This document shows positions 38,001 through 50,685 of a DNA stretch of 64,000 nt, piece after piece. The notes under the pieces were generated by a model. That model saw only the letters and a list, made by a program, of their open reading frames with translations. It was not told the DNA's origin and did no database searches. Position 1 is the stretch's first letter, and each line of letters begins with the position of its first letter. The translations under genes were made by a program, and so were the position numbers. Origin of the DNA: Syngnathus acus (Eukaryota > Chordata > Actinopteri > Syngnathiformes > Syngnathidae); contig NC_051100.1 in assembly GCF_901709675.1 (NCBI RefSeq), positions 3,906,001 to 3,970,000 of the forward strand. Reading direction: 5' to 3'.

Positions 38001-41000
38001 CCAGGGAGTTCCAGCGCTAATTCCTCGCCGGAATTTTCCCGCAAAGACTATGGAATCTATTGTAAGTGACTCTGAAAAGGTTCAAAGCTTGATAGGAAAC
38101 TCCAATTTTTTTTTCCTCCATACAAAATATATTAAAAAAAAAAAGTCTGGGTATGGTACATGGTTGCACCAAAGCACTACTTTTACTTTTTAGGGATAAT
38201 TTGTAAAACTATTTTGAGTCATTTTGCTGTCATTGTAGTGGTTTAAAAAATATGATTATTTTTATTATTATTCAAATTTAAATGTCATTTGGTAAAAGCA
38301 GTCTGTCTAATAATTTGGATTTTCCTTTGGGGATTTTTTTTTCCAGGCTCGGGCAACACCAGAGGGAGAAGCGAGAGCAGAGGTACGCCCTCGTTTTCCG
38401 CAACACCTGCAAATTCTGAAAATTCTCCCTTTTTGATTGTAATCTGGATTTTCTTTGTTCCATCGTTGGCGGCCAGAAAGCGAAATCCGGGCCCGGCTGC
38501 AAAGCGCCTCTCCCACAGCCGGCAGATGTGAGTCGACTCTACTTTTTTTTTTTTGTTATATAACGTATCATAAAGTAACAAAAGCATCTTTATTTGGCTG
38601 AAGGGATCTCGTGGATTGTTGAATCGTGCTTTCTGAGTTGGGGCCCTGTCAGGGTTGCCTTTTTTTTTTTTTTAGTCCCTCAAATTCCTGCATCTCTCTC
38701 GTGCGTGTTTATGTGGAGATGGCGAACACGTGGCGGTAACCTACAGCACAATATCCAATCTGGCGCTCAGATGGACTCCATTGTGGGTTTTCTTTCCAAT
38801 GTGCTGCTGCTGCCTCTGGTCCAGATTTGGCGGCAGCGCTGGTAGAAGTGACTCACGGCTTACCACATGCTTCCCGCTCACTCACTACGCCCCCTGCTGT
38901 ACTTGTGAATAACTGCAGCACTCCATCCAAATGTTTTTTTCAAAGGCAAGGCTAATTTATGTAGCACCATTTTTCTTCATGATTGTGTAGCCCTATGGAC
39001 ATACCTCCTGTCTTGCTTGAAAGTAGCTCTGGATCTTCACCCAGCCTAGCTTAACTGTACCTCGGTGCAGAACGGCTCATTATGCAAGCTGGAAGTATCA
39101 CCCAGAACACAACATGAACGTTCAGCTCAGGATGTGAGATATAACTTCATAACTCGGAATCAGGGTAAAGCGCCGTAACCGAAATTTACCGTAAAACCTC
39201 AAACGTGGCCTATTCCTGGCTGAGGCAGACTCCCAGAAGGCAGTCCGTGCCGTTTTAGAAGACTGAACCCCACATGGGCCGGGTGTCCAATTACCCAGCT
39301 GCTTCCTATTTGTTAGGGGAGGAGTGTTCTCTTCTTTAATGTTCATTTTGCGTGCTCTCAAACAGGCCCGCTCTGTAATTGAACACAACACAACTGCAAG
39401 GAGATGCTTGAATGTTAAAAAAAAAAAAAAAACTTGTGAGTGAGCTTCAGTCACTTTGCCGAAGGTGGCGATTAGATGGATTGAACACAAAAGCTGGAGC
39501 AAAACATGCAGACAGACACTATGACAATACTCATTTATTCTTTATCCTCTGCCAAGAATGACTAACATTGAATACATAGCAAAAACATTTTTTCTTTTTT
39601 TTTTTTACATTCAAATCATTACTCTATGATTTTATAAAAAATTTTAGGAGAACCCGGAAGTGACGAATGATTGTCTAGAACTTGAGTGTTTACAACACAA
39701 TCATACTTGCAGGGGCGGAGCTGGATGACGTGAAGAAGCTGCTGAAGGTTCGCTCCAGCAGCTCCAGTCCCATGCGTGCATCCAGCACTTCGGCCATCAT
39801 GGGCGACCCCAAGAAGGCCAGCGTGGAGACCCAGACCATCTCGGTGACCTCTCGGGCCTCGCAGTCGGGTATTTGACCCCGCCCCCTACTCACTCCCACG
39901 CACAGACACTTTGTCTCCCTCCCACTTTGGGTTTTGTATTACAGCACGTTAGTCACACACGACATCTGTTTTTCTGAGAAAGTTAATCCACGGGGCAGAC
40001 TGACATGTCATACAGCTGAGACTTTCTTGTCTCTCGTTGTCTCTGATTCATTCTCCCTTGAATAGAGAAATAAAATCAAATATGTCTTCTGCCTCTTCCA
40101 CAGTGTTAACATTTGGTTCCGGTGCCAGATCGGATGGCTTCCACACCGTGGACTCATCCGGCTTGCTCGAAACGGGTCTGCCAGCCGGCCGCTTCGACAT
40201 AGTCGGCAAAGCCAGCCATTATGAAGGCAGTCTCAAATCGGGCCACTATAGTGACGCGGGAAGGTCGGACATCGGCGTGAGGTCCGTCACGTATGACGCA
40301 GGCGTGCGATCGGGCCAGTACGGTGGCGGTGTGAGATCAATGTCGTATGATACCGGAGTGTGGACAGGACAGTATAACGGCGGCGTCAAAGCAGCGCAGT
40401 ACGATACCGGCATCAGGTCCTTGAATACCGGTGTCGTATCCGCCCAGTATAATGGCAGTTTGAGATCAGGCCAGTACGATGCCGGCGCCGTATCCTCCCA
40501 GTATGGCGGCAGTTTGAGGTCCGGCCATTATGACACCGGTGTGAGGTCATCTCAGTACAGTATCAGTCAGAAATCTGGCATCCACGACTCTGGGATGAGA
40601 TCCACCCAGTACGACTCGGACGCGGCGCTTCCGGCCTTCCCGTGGTCCACCGCCACCTTGCCCGCTGCCGCAGGCACCGCGGCGGCGGCGGCGGCGGGCG
40701 CCGGCAGTAGTTACTCGTACCAGGCCGGCGCCAACAACATGTCAGGCGGAGCGACGCCCATCGCCCTGGGTGCACCGTCCCTGTCAGGTGAGCGTGTTAC
40801 AAAGTCAAGATGCATGTCTTCATGATAGTTATACAGAATTTTTTTTTCGATAAGAATAAATCAGTAGAACTCAACATGAAATCAAGCAAGAAATATTTAT
40901 TTTGAATATGAAAACAAAACAAAAAATATAGAATAGAAACACTGTAATCAGACTCATGATATTTCCCCACAGTGTATGGCTTTCAGAATAATTTGGCGCC

Positions 41001-44000
41001 CTCTTCTGGCAGTGCAATCACTACAAGCGGCGCAAATGCCAACATGACAAGTACGCACGTTTGAAATGTCCAGAACAAAAAAAAAAAAAAAAAGATGAAA
41101 CATGAGAGTTTACCTTTATCTGATTGTTTTTTGTTTTATTTGACAGCTTACGGAGTTCAGAAAAACGTATCTGCCGTTGGCGGTGGTGTCGTTGGCGCTG
41201 GAGTTGCTACAAGTAAGCTGCTATGTCTCCCCCTGGTGGTTGAAAATGTTTTCTACCGTTAAACGCTCATTCATCTTACTGTAAAGCTGCTTTATGCTGA
41301 ATAGTACAGAATTATTGTGTATTTATATGGTAAAAAATGTTTATCTCATGCTGATTTAGAATTTAAATCTCATAATCTACTATAGAAAAACAAATTATGA
41401 TGTGAAAATGAGAATTCTGATCCGAGGCCTCCCATTGGAGGAAATGACACATTGCTTGCTATCTGTCCTCCCAAGCCACTCGATCCCAAAACGGGGACGC
41501 ATACAAGGACTATATGTTCGTTAATTCGGAGAAGGACAACGCCAGGGAGACGGAAGCGCTTCTTTTGGCCAAAGACAGCGGCAAGCAGTTCACTCGGGCT
41601 GCAGGAGGAGGTGAGGCGCACTTTTGTCCATGTCAGAAATAAAGTGGACAAAATTGTCAACAACCGCCGCTTGTTGATGTTTCAGGTTCCCTCTCGGGCG
41701 ACTCCATCCAGAAGGAGAAGTTAATCACAACCTACAGCGAAGGAACTCAACTTAAAGCAGGGATGGGAAATGCTTATTGTGAGTCTGAAACCACAACAGC
41801 ACTTTTGCATTTATTCCTGAAGCTAAAGATGTGTGACTCCATCAGATGGATCATCGGGAGTTTTAATGAAAGACAAAGGCACACACGCACGTACGTATTT
41901 CTCTTCTATTTCGTCGTACTCGGACTTTTATGGAGATTTATTTGAATTGACGGCGAGCTTTGTCCGCAGAGCTTCGCAAGAAGGGCGGCGCATGCGGAGG
42001 CGGCTGGTGCTGCTGCTTTGATGCCTGTTGCTCCTGGTGGAAGTGGTTGCTGGGATTCCTGCTCCTCTTCTTGCTCCTCCTCGGACTCCTCTTCGGCCTC
42101 ATTGCGTTGGGTAAGGAAGGTCTTCGGCAAAATAGCACAAATTGTTGTTGGGGGCACATTTCCGTTGGGAATGCCTAATTGTAATTAATTCTATAGAAAA
42201 AAAAATTCTATTGACTTTTTAAATGTCATTCAACAAAATTATTATTTTTTCTCATTATTAGCTGAGGACGTGAGAAAGCTGAAGAACCGGATGGCCACTC
42301 TGGAAAGCGAGTCGGCCATCATCTCTGCTCGAACCAGTCGTCTCGTGGGTCTCGGCGGGAATACCTTCGTGGACGGTGGCAGCCAATCCAAGACGGACAT
42401 ATTCGTGTTTGGAGCAGGCGGAGGAGGAGGCTCGGACTCTAGTTCTGGAACCCAAATCGGAGTTGCTGCTGGTGCTGGTGCTGGGGGTGGTACTTCCGCT
42501 GGGGGTGGTGGTGTCATTGCCGGAGCTGGTGCTGGAGCCGCTGGTGCTGGTGGCGCTGGTGGTGGAGGCACTGGTGCTGGAGGCGCTGTAGGTGCTGGAG
42601 CTGCTGGAGCTGCTGGTGCTGGAGCCGCTGGAGCCGCTGGTGCTGGAGGTGCTGGAGGTGCTGGAGGTGCTGGTGACAGCAGCGGTACCAGTGCGGGTGG
42701 CGCCGGAGCTAGTGGTTCCAGTGTTGGAGGCGCTGGAGCGAGTGGAACCAGCATAGGTGGTGCTGGAGCTAGTGGAAGCAGTGGAGCTGGGGGCGGAGCT
42801 ACTGGAACTGGCTCAAGTGGTAGCGCAGGCACCAGCGTCAGTGGTGGCTCTAGTTCTGGACGTACTACAATCATTACTGGCGGTACCCACATTGGTGGTG
42901 GTGCTGATGGAACCGGATCCAGTGGAACTGGCTCCAGCGGAACGGGCTCCAGTGGCGGCGCAGGCACCGGTGTCACCGGTTTTGGCGGAACCGGCAGCAT
43001 TGGCGGCGGCGGCAGCGACTCCTCGTCTAGCCACACCTCCAGTAGCCACACGACCAGCCACACCTCCAGCGTGAGCCACCACGAAGGTCAAGTGACCGCC
43101 AACGGCTTCTGGACCAGCGGCACCGGCGGTTACGTGGACGCCGCCGCTCTTCACATGGCCATCCAGCGCATGGTCAGAGGAGAAATGCAGTCGCAGGCCT
43201 TCCAAGGTAATCTTTTTAATACTCCATATATATGAATAATTGACTATTAAATATTTAATGAAACTTATTTTCCAGCCTTCATAACGGCCACAATGCAAGG
43301 AGAACGAGGACTGCCTGGACCTAAAGGTAGATTTATTTGGCGCGAAATCGCTACTTTTAAACAAACTAACTGTGTGTTTTACTTGTCGCAGGTGACACGG
43401 GTCAACCCGGATTTCCAGGTAAGTTCTTTTTTTTTTTTTTGCACCCACCTTCACACATTGTCTGTTGGTTAATATCAAACCTTTTTGACCTCAGGCGCGC
43501 CCGGTCCGATTGGTCACGAAGGTCCTCAAGGTCCAAAAGGCCAAAAAGGAAGCCATGGTATTACAATATATACGTACACGCTTTGGACTGTGTACAACTG
43601 GGTTAATAAATGTCAGCATGTGTCTACAGGTGAACAGGGATTGGAGGGGCCTCCTGGTTTGAGGGGGCGAGAAGGCCCTGCTGGACCAAGAGGTGAACAA
43701 GGATTTGGCTCCAAAGGAGACAAAGGTACATCAAAATAATTGTCGTAGCAAGTAGCAAACAGGACCGGACAGGGGAAAAGATTCTAGAGTTGTAGGACAG
43801 TAGTGTCTTCTCAATCTTCAGCATTTCATTGTTTTCGTTCCGGAAGGTAATGCTGGGGAACCCGGAGTCCCCGGTCCAAAAGGTGAGGCCATCCCTCGAG
43901 CAATTTTCAAAATGATCCATCCAGTCTAGTATTCAGTTTAACTCGACATTGATGATTCACTGCAGGTGCTTCTGGGCTCATTGGAGCACCAGGTGAGAGT

Positions 44001-47000
44001 CTTAGGTCTTGCTCTCTTCTTGTTCTTCTTCTTCCTTCTCTTTGGACTTTACCTCAATGGAGGAGTCAGAGTGAATCTTTCTCTTCTGCATCTTCTGCTC
44101 TCGCTCCTCAAGTCTTCCCTCACCTTCTTTCATTTTAGTAGGAGCCGTTCTTCACCTCTCTTGCAAGTCCCCCTTTTCTTTGAAAAGTTGACCCTAATTT
44201 TTACTCCTCATCACTTTTTGGCTGTTCCTTGTCATTCACTTGCTATCTCCTCTCAGGCAGATCAAAAAATCACCTACCTGTCCATTTCTAAGCTAAAATT
44301 ATTTCGCTTTGGCGCCCTCTGCTGGCAGTAGTGCTAAGCAGCTGTGACATAATCTCACGCTCATGATTTGTTTGTTCAAACCAGGTCCTCAGGGTTTCCG
44401 TGGAGAAGCAGGCTCACCTGGTCTTAAAGGTAGAGTTTGTAGAATAAAACATAACAAGATGGATTCAAGCAAAATAAACCTAACATTTGTATGGTCAGGT
44501 GATCGCGGTTTACCTGGTTTGGTTGGACCGGCTGGAGAGAAAGGAGCTAAAGGATTAGCAGGTGAGTGGCAGGCCTTATCATTCTTTTTTCTGACAACAG
44601 TAGATTTATGTGTTTGTATCTTACTCTTTCCCATCATCAGGACAAGACGGTTCAAAAGGCTCAAGAGGTAAAAACAAATTAGCATCTCTTGTTAGCCACA
44701 TAGCTAATTGTTTTATTTTGAATTTTAATTTTGAGTTTCAGGAGACTTATCATGAATGATGAGAATTTTTTTTAAATGTCTGCCCACAGGTGATCTTGGC
44801 AGTCCTGGCCACCCTGGACTTCGAGGGCCGGCTGGTCCGCCAGGAGATGCTGGACCTCCGGGTGAGTTTTAAGGAATTATTTTGAAAATATTACCAAACA
44901 GACTTGGACATTTCACAAGTGTTACTTCCAAATATTTAAAAATCTGTGAAGTGAAAGCGTGTTCTTTTCTTCTTCTTGAAGGACTACCAGGCAATCCAGG
45001 TCAACCAGGCCCTAAAGGTACAAAACCAGCACAAAACCCGAAACACAAAACTCGTGCGATAATTATTGTTTGTTTTCAGGTGACACCGGTGAAGCAGGAA
45101 GAATTATTAACGCAGGTAATGAAGCTAACTTTTGTTTTTAATTTGTAGCGTTCATGTGTTTACCTGTCAATCATTTTGCAGCCGGCGTTGCTACCGTGCA
45201 CATCCCTGGACCACCCGGGCCTCGCGGACCTCAGGGAGTATCAGGTCCGACGACCTCTTTCAATAACGCGATCATAACGTCCACATTCGTAACATTCGAT
45301 TATGTTCTTAGGTCCAGCTGGCCCTGCCGGTCCTGCAGGTAAGTCCTCACATGTCTTCACAAGTATTTTTAGATTCAATGTGACCATGTTGTTGGTCCTG
45401 GCAGGTCCTAAAGGTGACCGTGGAGAATCCGGATCAACAGTGAGGACATCTGAGAGTTTCAGCTCAAGTCTAGCTGAGAGTGAGTTCAAAATTCTCCTGT
45501 TTGGATTGAAAAAGGGAGGAAAAAAAAAAGTGCTATCTTGGATGTAATATTATCTTCTGCGTATTAACTTTAGCAATGGAGTATGGGAGTTTTAATTAAG
45601 CAGGATGCACGAGAGACAGACAGGAAATGAAGGTTGAGGAAATGTGGGGTCAGGCCAGGAGTTCTAAAATACCAACATTTCTTTTTGGGTACGTTTTAGG
45701 GCAGTATGCTTCCGGCGGTTCGTCGTCTCTACGCGGCCCACCGGGTCCACCTGGGCCACCTGGACCTCCTGGTCAGCCAGGTACGTATCACCTGATGCTT
45801 CTGATGAAGTCCATAGACTTGTAACCATCTCCAACATGTCCGCAGGTTACGGAAGACCAGGGCCCAAAGGCGACAAAGGAGATTCTGTTGTTACAGGCAG
45901 CTCTGGTACGAAATGAAAATATGAGATTGAACACATGAGCAGCGCTTCAAGACTTCATAAAAGATAACAAAGCTCTGATTTCCAAATCTCAGGAACTTAC
46001 TATACTGGACCACCGGGGCCACCTGGGCCTGCAGGACAGAAAGGAACCACAGGTCGGACCAACACCGAGTGATCTTTCATCTTGGATCTTGTTTGCGTCA
46101 ATAACTTTGCATCCTTCTTTAGGTTCTCCTGGACCGAGAGGCTTCCAAGGTGAGTTCAATGTAGCCTCTCCCCTTCAACATCGTTCCTTGGCGCCAAGAT
46201 GCCACAGGACGGCGCCAAAGCAGCACTTTTATATCAAGCAATTGGCGATGACGATTAATGAATGAACTGCGGTGCTGCAGGTGAACCAGGACAACCCGGC
46301 TTGCCAGGAAGACCAGGAAGCTTGGAGAGAGGTCAGCTCGGGAATATTACAAACAGATCATGCGCTGAAAATTTAGTTAGTCTGGTGGACTAAGCTTTTG
46401 TTCTCCCTTACAGAGTCCACCTATACTGGAGAACACAGTGTGCAAGGATCTCCAGGACCACCAGGGCCTCCTGGACTGCCAGGACCACAGGGAGTCAAAG
46501 GTAAAGATAGTAAGGAGCTAAAAGATCTGCTTCCAACAATGCATCCAATGAAGGTTTGTTGTCTCTGCTTTTAAGGTGACACCGGAATTCCTGGATCTTC
46601 TCGAGGTAGATCGAGTCATTCTGAAAGCTACTTGAGAACAATGAATAGAACAATTCTGGCATGGCAACCCAAGTGACGGCACAGTTTCTCATACCAACAT
46701 ACGCCTTGTCTCAGTCATCTCAGGGCCTCCTGGTCCTCAAGGACCTCAAGGACCCCCTGGGCAGCCCGGCTCCTTCAGTTCATCTGTGGAGATGCGCCAG
46801 TACTTGACGGACTACCTAAGTAATGTCCTGAAGCGCAAAGGCCACCTATGAAGACCTTTTGGGTGACTACTACAAATATGACTTTGCAGGTAGAAGCAGA
46901 CAATCTGGCGTTCCCGGGCCTCCAGGTCCACCCGGACCTCCTGGACAACCCGGAACCTTCTCAGGTTCCATGGAGGAGATCTCCGCTCGTCTTGTTGCCT

Positions 47001-49149
47001 ACTTGCAGCGTGAGTGTTTGTTTTTAAGACTGAGATTTTTTTTCCCCCTAACTATGTTGTGCGTTTGCAGGTTCTGGCTCCAGCTCGGGCATCAGCATTG
47101 GTGTTCAGGGTCTCCCAGGACCACCTGGACCTGCTGGACCTGGAGGAGCCTTGACTGTCAGTGGTCTCATTGCCATGCTGCAGAGTCAGTAAAACACACT
47201 GTCAATTTTTTTTCTTGGAGCAGAGTGGTGGAGTAGTGGCTAGAACATCTCTCTATAATCTCTAGGAGAAGAAGTGAGGAGATACCTGATAGGCCCACCG
47301 GGTCCTCAAGGACCGCCCGGACCACCGGGTGGATCAGGGGGCATTTCTAGCGTTTATAATATCGAGGAGGTAGCGACATATGTCTTCAACATCATGAACG
47401 GTAAGTCCAGAGTCAAAACCATTGGTGCTGCCACGTGTGTTGACCTCATTTTGGTCATCAGAGAGAGGAATCGCCAGAGGACCACCTGGACCACCAGGAC
47501 CTCCAGGAGCAGGCGGATCAGGCGGCGCCGGCTACGCGACAGTTTCAATCGATTACGCGGCTCTCGTTAGAAGTAAAACAGATTCCAGAATCCACTTGGT
47601 CCACCATCTTAGTCAAATTTGTGACTCAACATCTTCTCTTGGCACACAGATCCAGACTTCCGTTCATGGATCGGATCCGCCGTGCACCAAGGTCCTCCCG
47701 GTCCTCCCGGTACTCCTGGCCAACCTGGCGCCCCTGGTCCTCAGGGACCGCCAGGGGTCGTGTTGGGGGGTGGTCGCGGGTACAGCTTGGAGGAGCTTCA
47801 GCGTTACCTGCAGGGTAAATAACGACCTGGCACTTAAAGTCTCATGCACCAGAAAGTTTCAAGTACCGTTAAAAAAAATTCAACCATGAATGTTTGACAG
47901 GCTCTAGCTTCAGAGGTCTTCCAGGCCCTCCCGGACCTCCAGGCCCACAAGGACCAGCCGGTGGTTCGGGTGGCACCGTCACTTACAGCGGAACCTTCCC
48001 CCGGGAGACCATCCGTTCTGAAGTTCACAACTACCTGACCAGTAAGCCTCTACCTGACAGTTTACATGTTTGTAACATCACAACGTCACAAACGTCACTG
48101 TCGTCCATCAGCCGACAACGTCCGACGCGCCCTCACCGGACCTCCGGGTCCTCCGGGCCCGAGAGGCCAAAAGGGAGATCGCGGAGAGACGGGTTACGTT
48201 CAAACACACAGCAGCCACAGTCAGAGCTCCTCCCAGAGCGACTCCCGCTACGCCTCCCAGCGGCACGAGCTCGACGTCAGCAAGCTGAGCGAGACCTTGG
48301 ACTACAGCAGCGTGGCCGTGAAGGTCACGGACTATATCAAAAGTGAGTGGATAACTCGGCACTTAATAGGAACGTCACGACTCAGCGGAATTTTGAACAA
48401 GTCAGATCGGAGGATTAATTTTAGTTTCTAAGGTGACCAGGTAGTCCATAAAACAAGACCATGTGTCCTTATCCTCACACAGACCAAGGCCTGCTGCAGG
48501 AGTACCTTGTGGAGGGTCCTTGGAGGACTCAAGTAAGAGCTGTACAAGGCCCGCCCGGCCCACCGGGCCCCCCCGGATCGCCTGGTTACAGCCGTGTGAT
48601 TGCAGCTTACGGCAACGTTACGGCTGACCTGATGGATTTCTTCCGAAGTGAGAACTCGGCTCATGGGAGGGTTCACGCTAACCTGAGCTTTTTATTGATT
48701 CTTCTTGTCTCGGCACAGCTCACGGCACCAGCCCTGGTCCTCCGGGAATCGCCGGACAGAGAGGAGAAAGAGGCTACCCAGGACCTAAGGGAGATAAGGG
48801 TATCGATCGCAAGTCGTTTAAATTGGAAACATGAAATTTGGTTGGCGCGCAGAGGGGTGTCCGAGGAGGGGCATGCCCCCCCTCCCAGGCGTCCACTGAA
48901 TTCTCAATTGTATTTGTTTCTAGGTGATGCCGGACGTCCGGGTTTACCAGGAATTCCAGGGACGTACACGGTCCAAATTCCACATCGCGTACAGAGGAGT
49001 GAAGCAGGTCGTCACAAATTTCCCATTCATCCCTTTTTTTTTAGGCTGCATCCAGATTCTGAGCTTTTAACAAATCTGATGAACGTTTATGTTTTGTTGT
49101 TACAGGAGGTAAAGAAATCAAGCGGGAAGTTGCGGCAGACGGCGGCTGA
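35038..49149 (+). CDS. col17a1: Collagen XVII alpha 1 chain (BP180)
   Basis: Collagen XVII is a type II transmembrane collagen of hemidesmosomes that links keratin-plectin/BP230 inside epithelial cells to laminin in the basement membrane. I reconstruct about 1,873 aa (human 1,497), all junctions phase 1. Cytoplasmic exons: 35038-35092, 37169-37219, 37357-37470, 37654-37932, 38005-38061, 38347-38382, 38477-38527, 39713-39868, 40104-40787, 40973-41050, 41147-41212, 41476-41610, 41686-41778, 41846-41890. The exon 41970-42110 holds a Cys/Trp-rich juxtamembrane motif ([10 protein letters not shown]) and the transmembrane helix. Exon 42262-43206 carries the juxtamembrane ectodomain. From 43276 to 49149 about 38 small exons encode interrupted Gly-X-Y triplets. 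Landmarks shared with human are VTE plus [29 protein letters not shown] and [10 protein letters not shown]. The end is KREVAADGG and stop. Confidence 0.94.
36175..36196. repeat. Poly-G tract
   Basis: An uninterrupted run of about 22 G lies in col17a1 intron 1 and could form a G-quadruplex. Length is prone to sequencing error. Confidence 0.9.
36650..36706 (+). repeat. 32-bp tandem duplication in col17a1 intron 1
   Basis: GGATTTGGAAATAATCATTA, then GGCAC, starts at 36650 and again, with one change, at 36682. A third partial copy (GAAATAATCATCAGGCAC) lies at 37037-37054. All are non-coding. Confidence 0.8.
40283..40627 (+). repeat. col17a1: 27-bp coding tandem repeat in col17a1 cytoplasmic domain
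   Basis: This part of the 684-nt exon encodes about 13 copies of a nine-residue unit with consensus S-G-Q-Y-D-x-G-V-R. Examples are [36 protein letters not shown] and SGHYDTGVR; one unit is shortened to seven residues. Degenerate units (SHYEGSLK) begin upstream at about 40210. The tyrosine at position 4 is kept in most units, with isoleucine-histidine in one. I know of no such repeat in mammalian collagen XVII, where this region is Ser/Thr-rich without periodicity. Confidence 0.9.
41970..42110 (+). other. col17a1: col17a1 exon encoding the transmembrane segment
   Basis: The exon encodes a Gly/Cys-rich stretch ([16 protein letters not shown]), the conserved SWWKWLLGF motif and then an almost pure Leu/Phe helix to LFGLIAL. 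This places the protein in type II orientation with the collagen part outside. Direct joining from the exon ending at 41778 would create a TAG codon. The 45-nt exon 41846-41890 (YGSSG start) restores frame and matches the human SYGSSG stretch. Confidence 0.85.
42411..43020 (+). repeat. col17a1: Gly/Ala/Ser-rich spacer in col17a1 ectodomain
   Basis: About 200 residues made almost wholly of Gly, Ala, Ser and Thr are encoded here by degenerate GGTGCTGGA-type nonamers. The first part is GAGAAGAGG-like and the second is GGAGASGSS- and GTGSSG-like. It sits in one 945-nt exon between the transmembrane helix and the first collagen triplets, where mammals have the compact NC16A region. The reverse strand is open for 273 codons here as a by-product of composition. 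Confidence 0.9.
43276..49149 (+). other. col17a1: col17a1 collagenous ectodomain exons
   Basis: About 38 exons, many of 27, 36, 51, 60, 63 or 81 nt, keep phase 1 and encode Gly-X-Y blocks. Early exons are 43276-43326, 43392-43418, 43495-43557 and 43630-43725. Later ones alternate short triplet runs ([10 protein letters not shown]) with non-collagenous linkers such as [10 protein letters not shown] and [10 protein letters not shown]. The last two exons are 48924-49007 and 49106-49149. The many breaks between triplet runs match the interrupted COL domains of vertebrate collagen XVII. Individual exons below 40 nt are the least certain. Confidence 0.85.
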
Positions 49150-50685
49150 AATGCGGCTACTACTTTCTTCTCTGTTCTCTACCGAAGTAATGCAAGTAGA
49201 ACGAAAAAAAAAAACAAGCTTTAGTAATGATTAGCTCTTTAGCTTTGCTGCTGGCCGGTGTTTTTTTGGACACGTTTTTCCATCGCTCACATGTGGATGT
49301 TTAATATTAGCTTTATTTAGATGAAAATATTATCTTAGTAGAATTAAGCTCAAGTGACTGAAGTTGTTTAATGTTTCATTTTTGAGTATTCTACTGTATT
49401 GAGGTCAATGCCTTAATTGCTGTTTTATGGAAATTTCCATTTTATTGTTCTTAGCCATTATTTGCCATATAAGCCTACGGGATCCGTACAAAAATTTCCT
49501 TATGGAACATATTTATGTTAGCATAAGCATTCACCCAAGTTACATCAATTGCTGTATTTAGACCTGATTTTTACTGTACTTGAAGATTTATAGATTAATA
49601 CGCAAAGCAATATTCCACTTGAGGGCTGCAAATGAAGCTGAAGGAATGACTGATTAGATTGTTTATTTTTGTATATGAGAACACTGACTTTGATGTTTTG
49701 ACTTTATACCGTCACATTTTTGGGGAAAAACATTAAATTATAAATTGCTGCCATACTTGCTTTTATTTAAAAACACCAGAAAAACATGAATATTTTTTAT
49801 TTACAACAAATATGTCGGTTGACATTCCCAATACATTTGATCTGACAATAGAACTGCATATATACTATTTTTCATTGAGGTGGAGAGACAATACAATTAA
49901 AATTCAGCACGTTACAATTCTTAAAAAATATATCAAGATCTATGATTGGTGTAAAACTCAAATAAAAATCCAGCATATTTCTCCAGTTTGAGAACTTGAG
50001 CAGTGCGAAAATCATGCGGTGCAAATGAATCAAGTTAGGCCATGATGAGAACAGCGATGATTGTTAATACAGCAATTCCATTCAGCAAAAAAAAAAAAAA
50101 TCAATTGCAGATTCATTCTTTGAAACATTTATATAAAAAAAAAAAAAAGCTCCCAAAATGATAGTAAAATATTAAAGCAGTGTGAGTTTAATGTTTTTTG
50201 AGCAGGAGTAGGTTCCCCACCCCTGAAATACAGCATCAATATAGCAGAAAAATGATTAATCGAGACAGTGGTCTTAAAATAATAAAAGCAGGCAATAAAA
50301 TTCCAATGATTTGTACTGCATATTGATTCTAATATTGCAAACGAAAACAGTGCAAAATCGACAGCAAGTTTACATTCCTTTGATATGCATTTGATAGGAT
50401 TCACTCAATAGCAGGGATCCAGGAAGTAGTCAGCACCCACGTGTTGAAATGAATGGAGGAGAATCATCACAAGGGAGCAACCACTTATTTGTTCAGTGAC
50501 AGTGAGCAAGACATTCATTTGTGGGAGGAGGTGAGCGGCTGCAACTGAAAAAGAAATTAGGAGGCACTCGTATACAAAATGTATGAACATTTCAAATTAA
50601 AACATGCTTTTAATAAAAATAAAAAAAAAAAGCAAAATAAATCTCCCAAATACGCGCAGTTTTCGTAGCGGTTTTCAGCAGGCGG
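49150..50685. other. col17a1-slk convergent 3' interval
   Basis: A/T-rich sequence lies between the two stop codons. An ATTAAA at 49734-49739 and an AATAAA at about 49961 are candidate col17a1 polyadenylation signals. I found no clear slk signal. No coding exon is visible. Confidence 0.5.

Noticed and set aside
42242-43063. A 273-codon minus-strand open frame rich in Pro and Ala
   Set aside because: It is the complement of the Gly/Ala-rich col17a1 exon. Its length follows from repeat composition, and the plus strand has conserved collagen XVII sequence on both sides.
47272-49000. Tandem Gly-Pro-rich exons as CRISPR-like or satellite repeats
   Set aside because: The periodicity is the nine-base Gly-X-Y codon pattern of collagen exons, with splice sites and phase kept.
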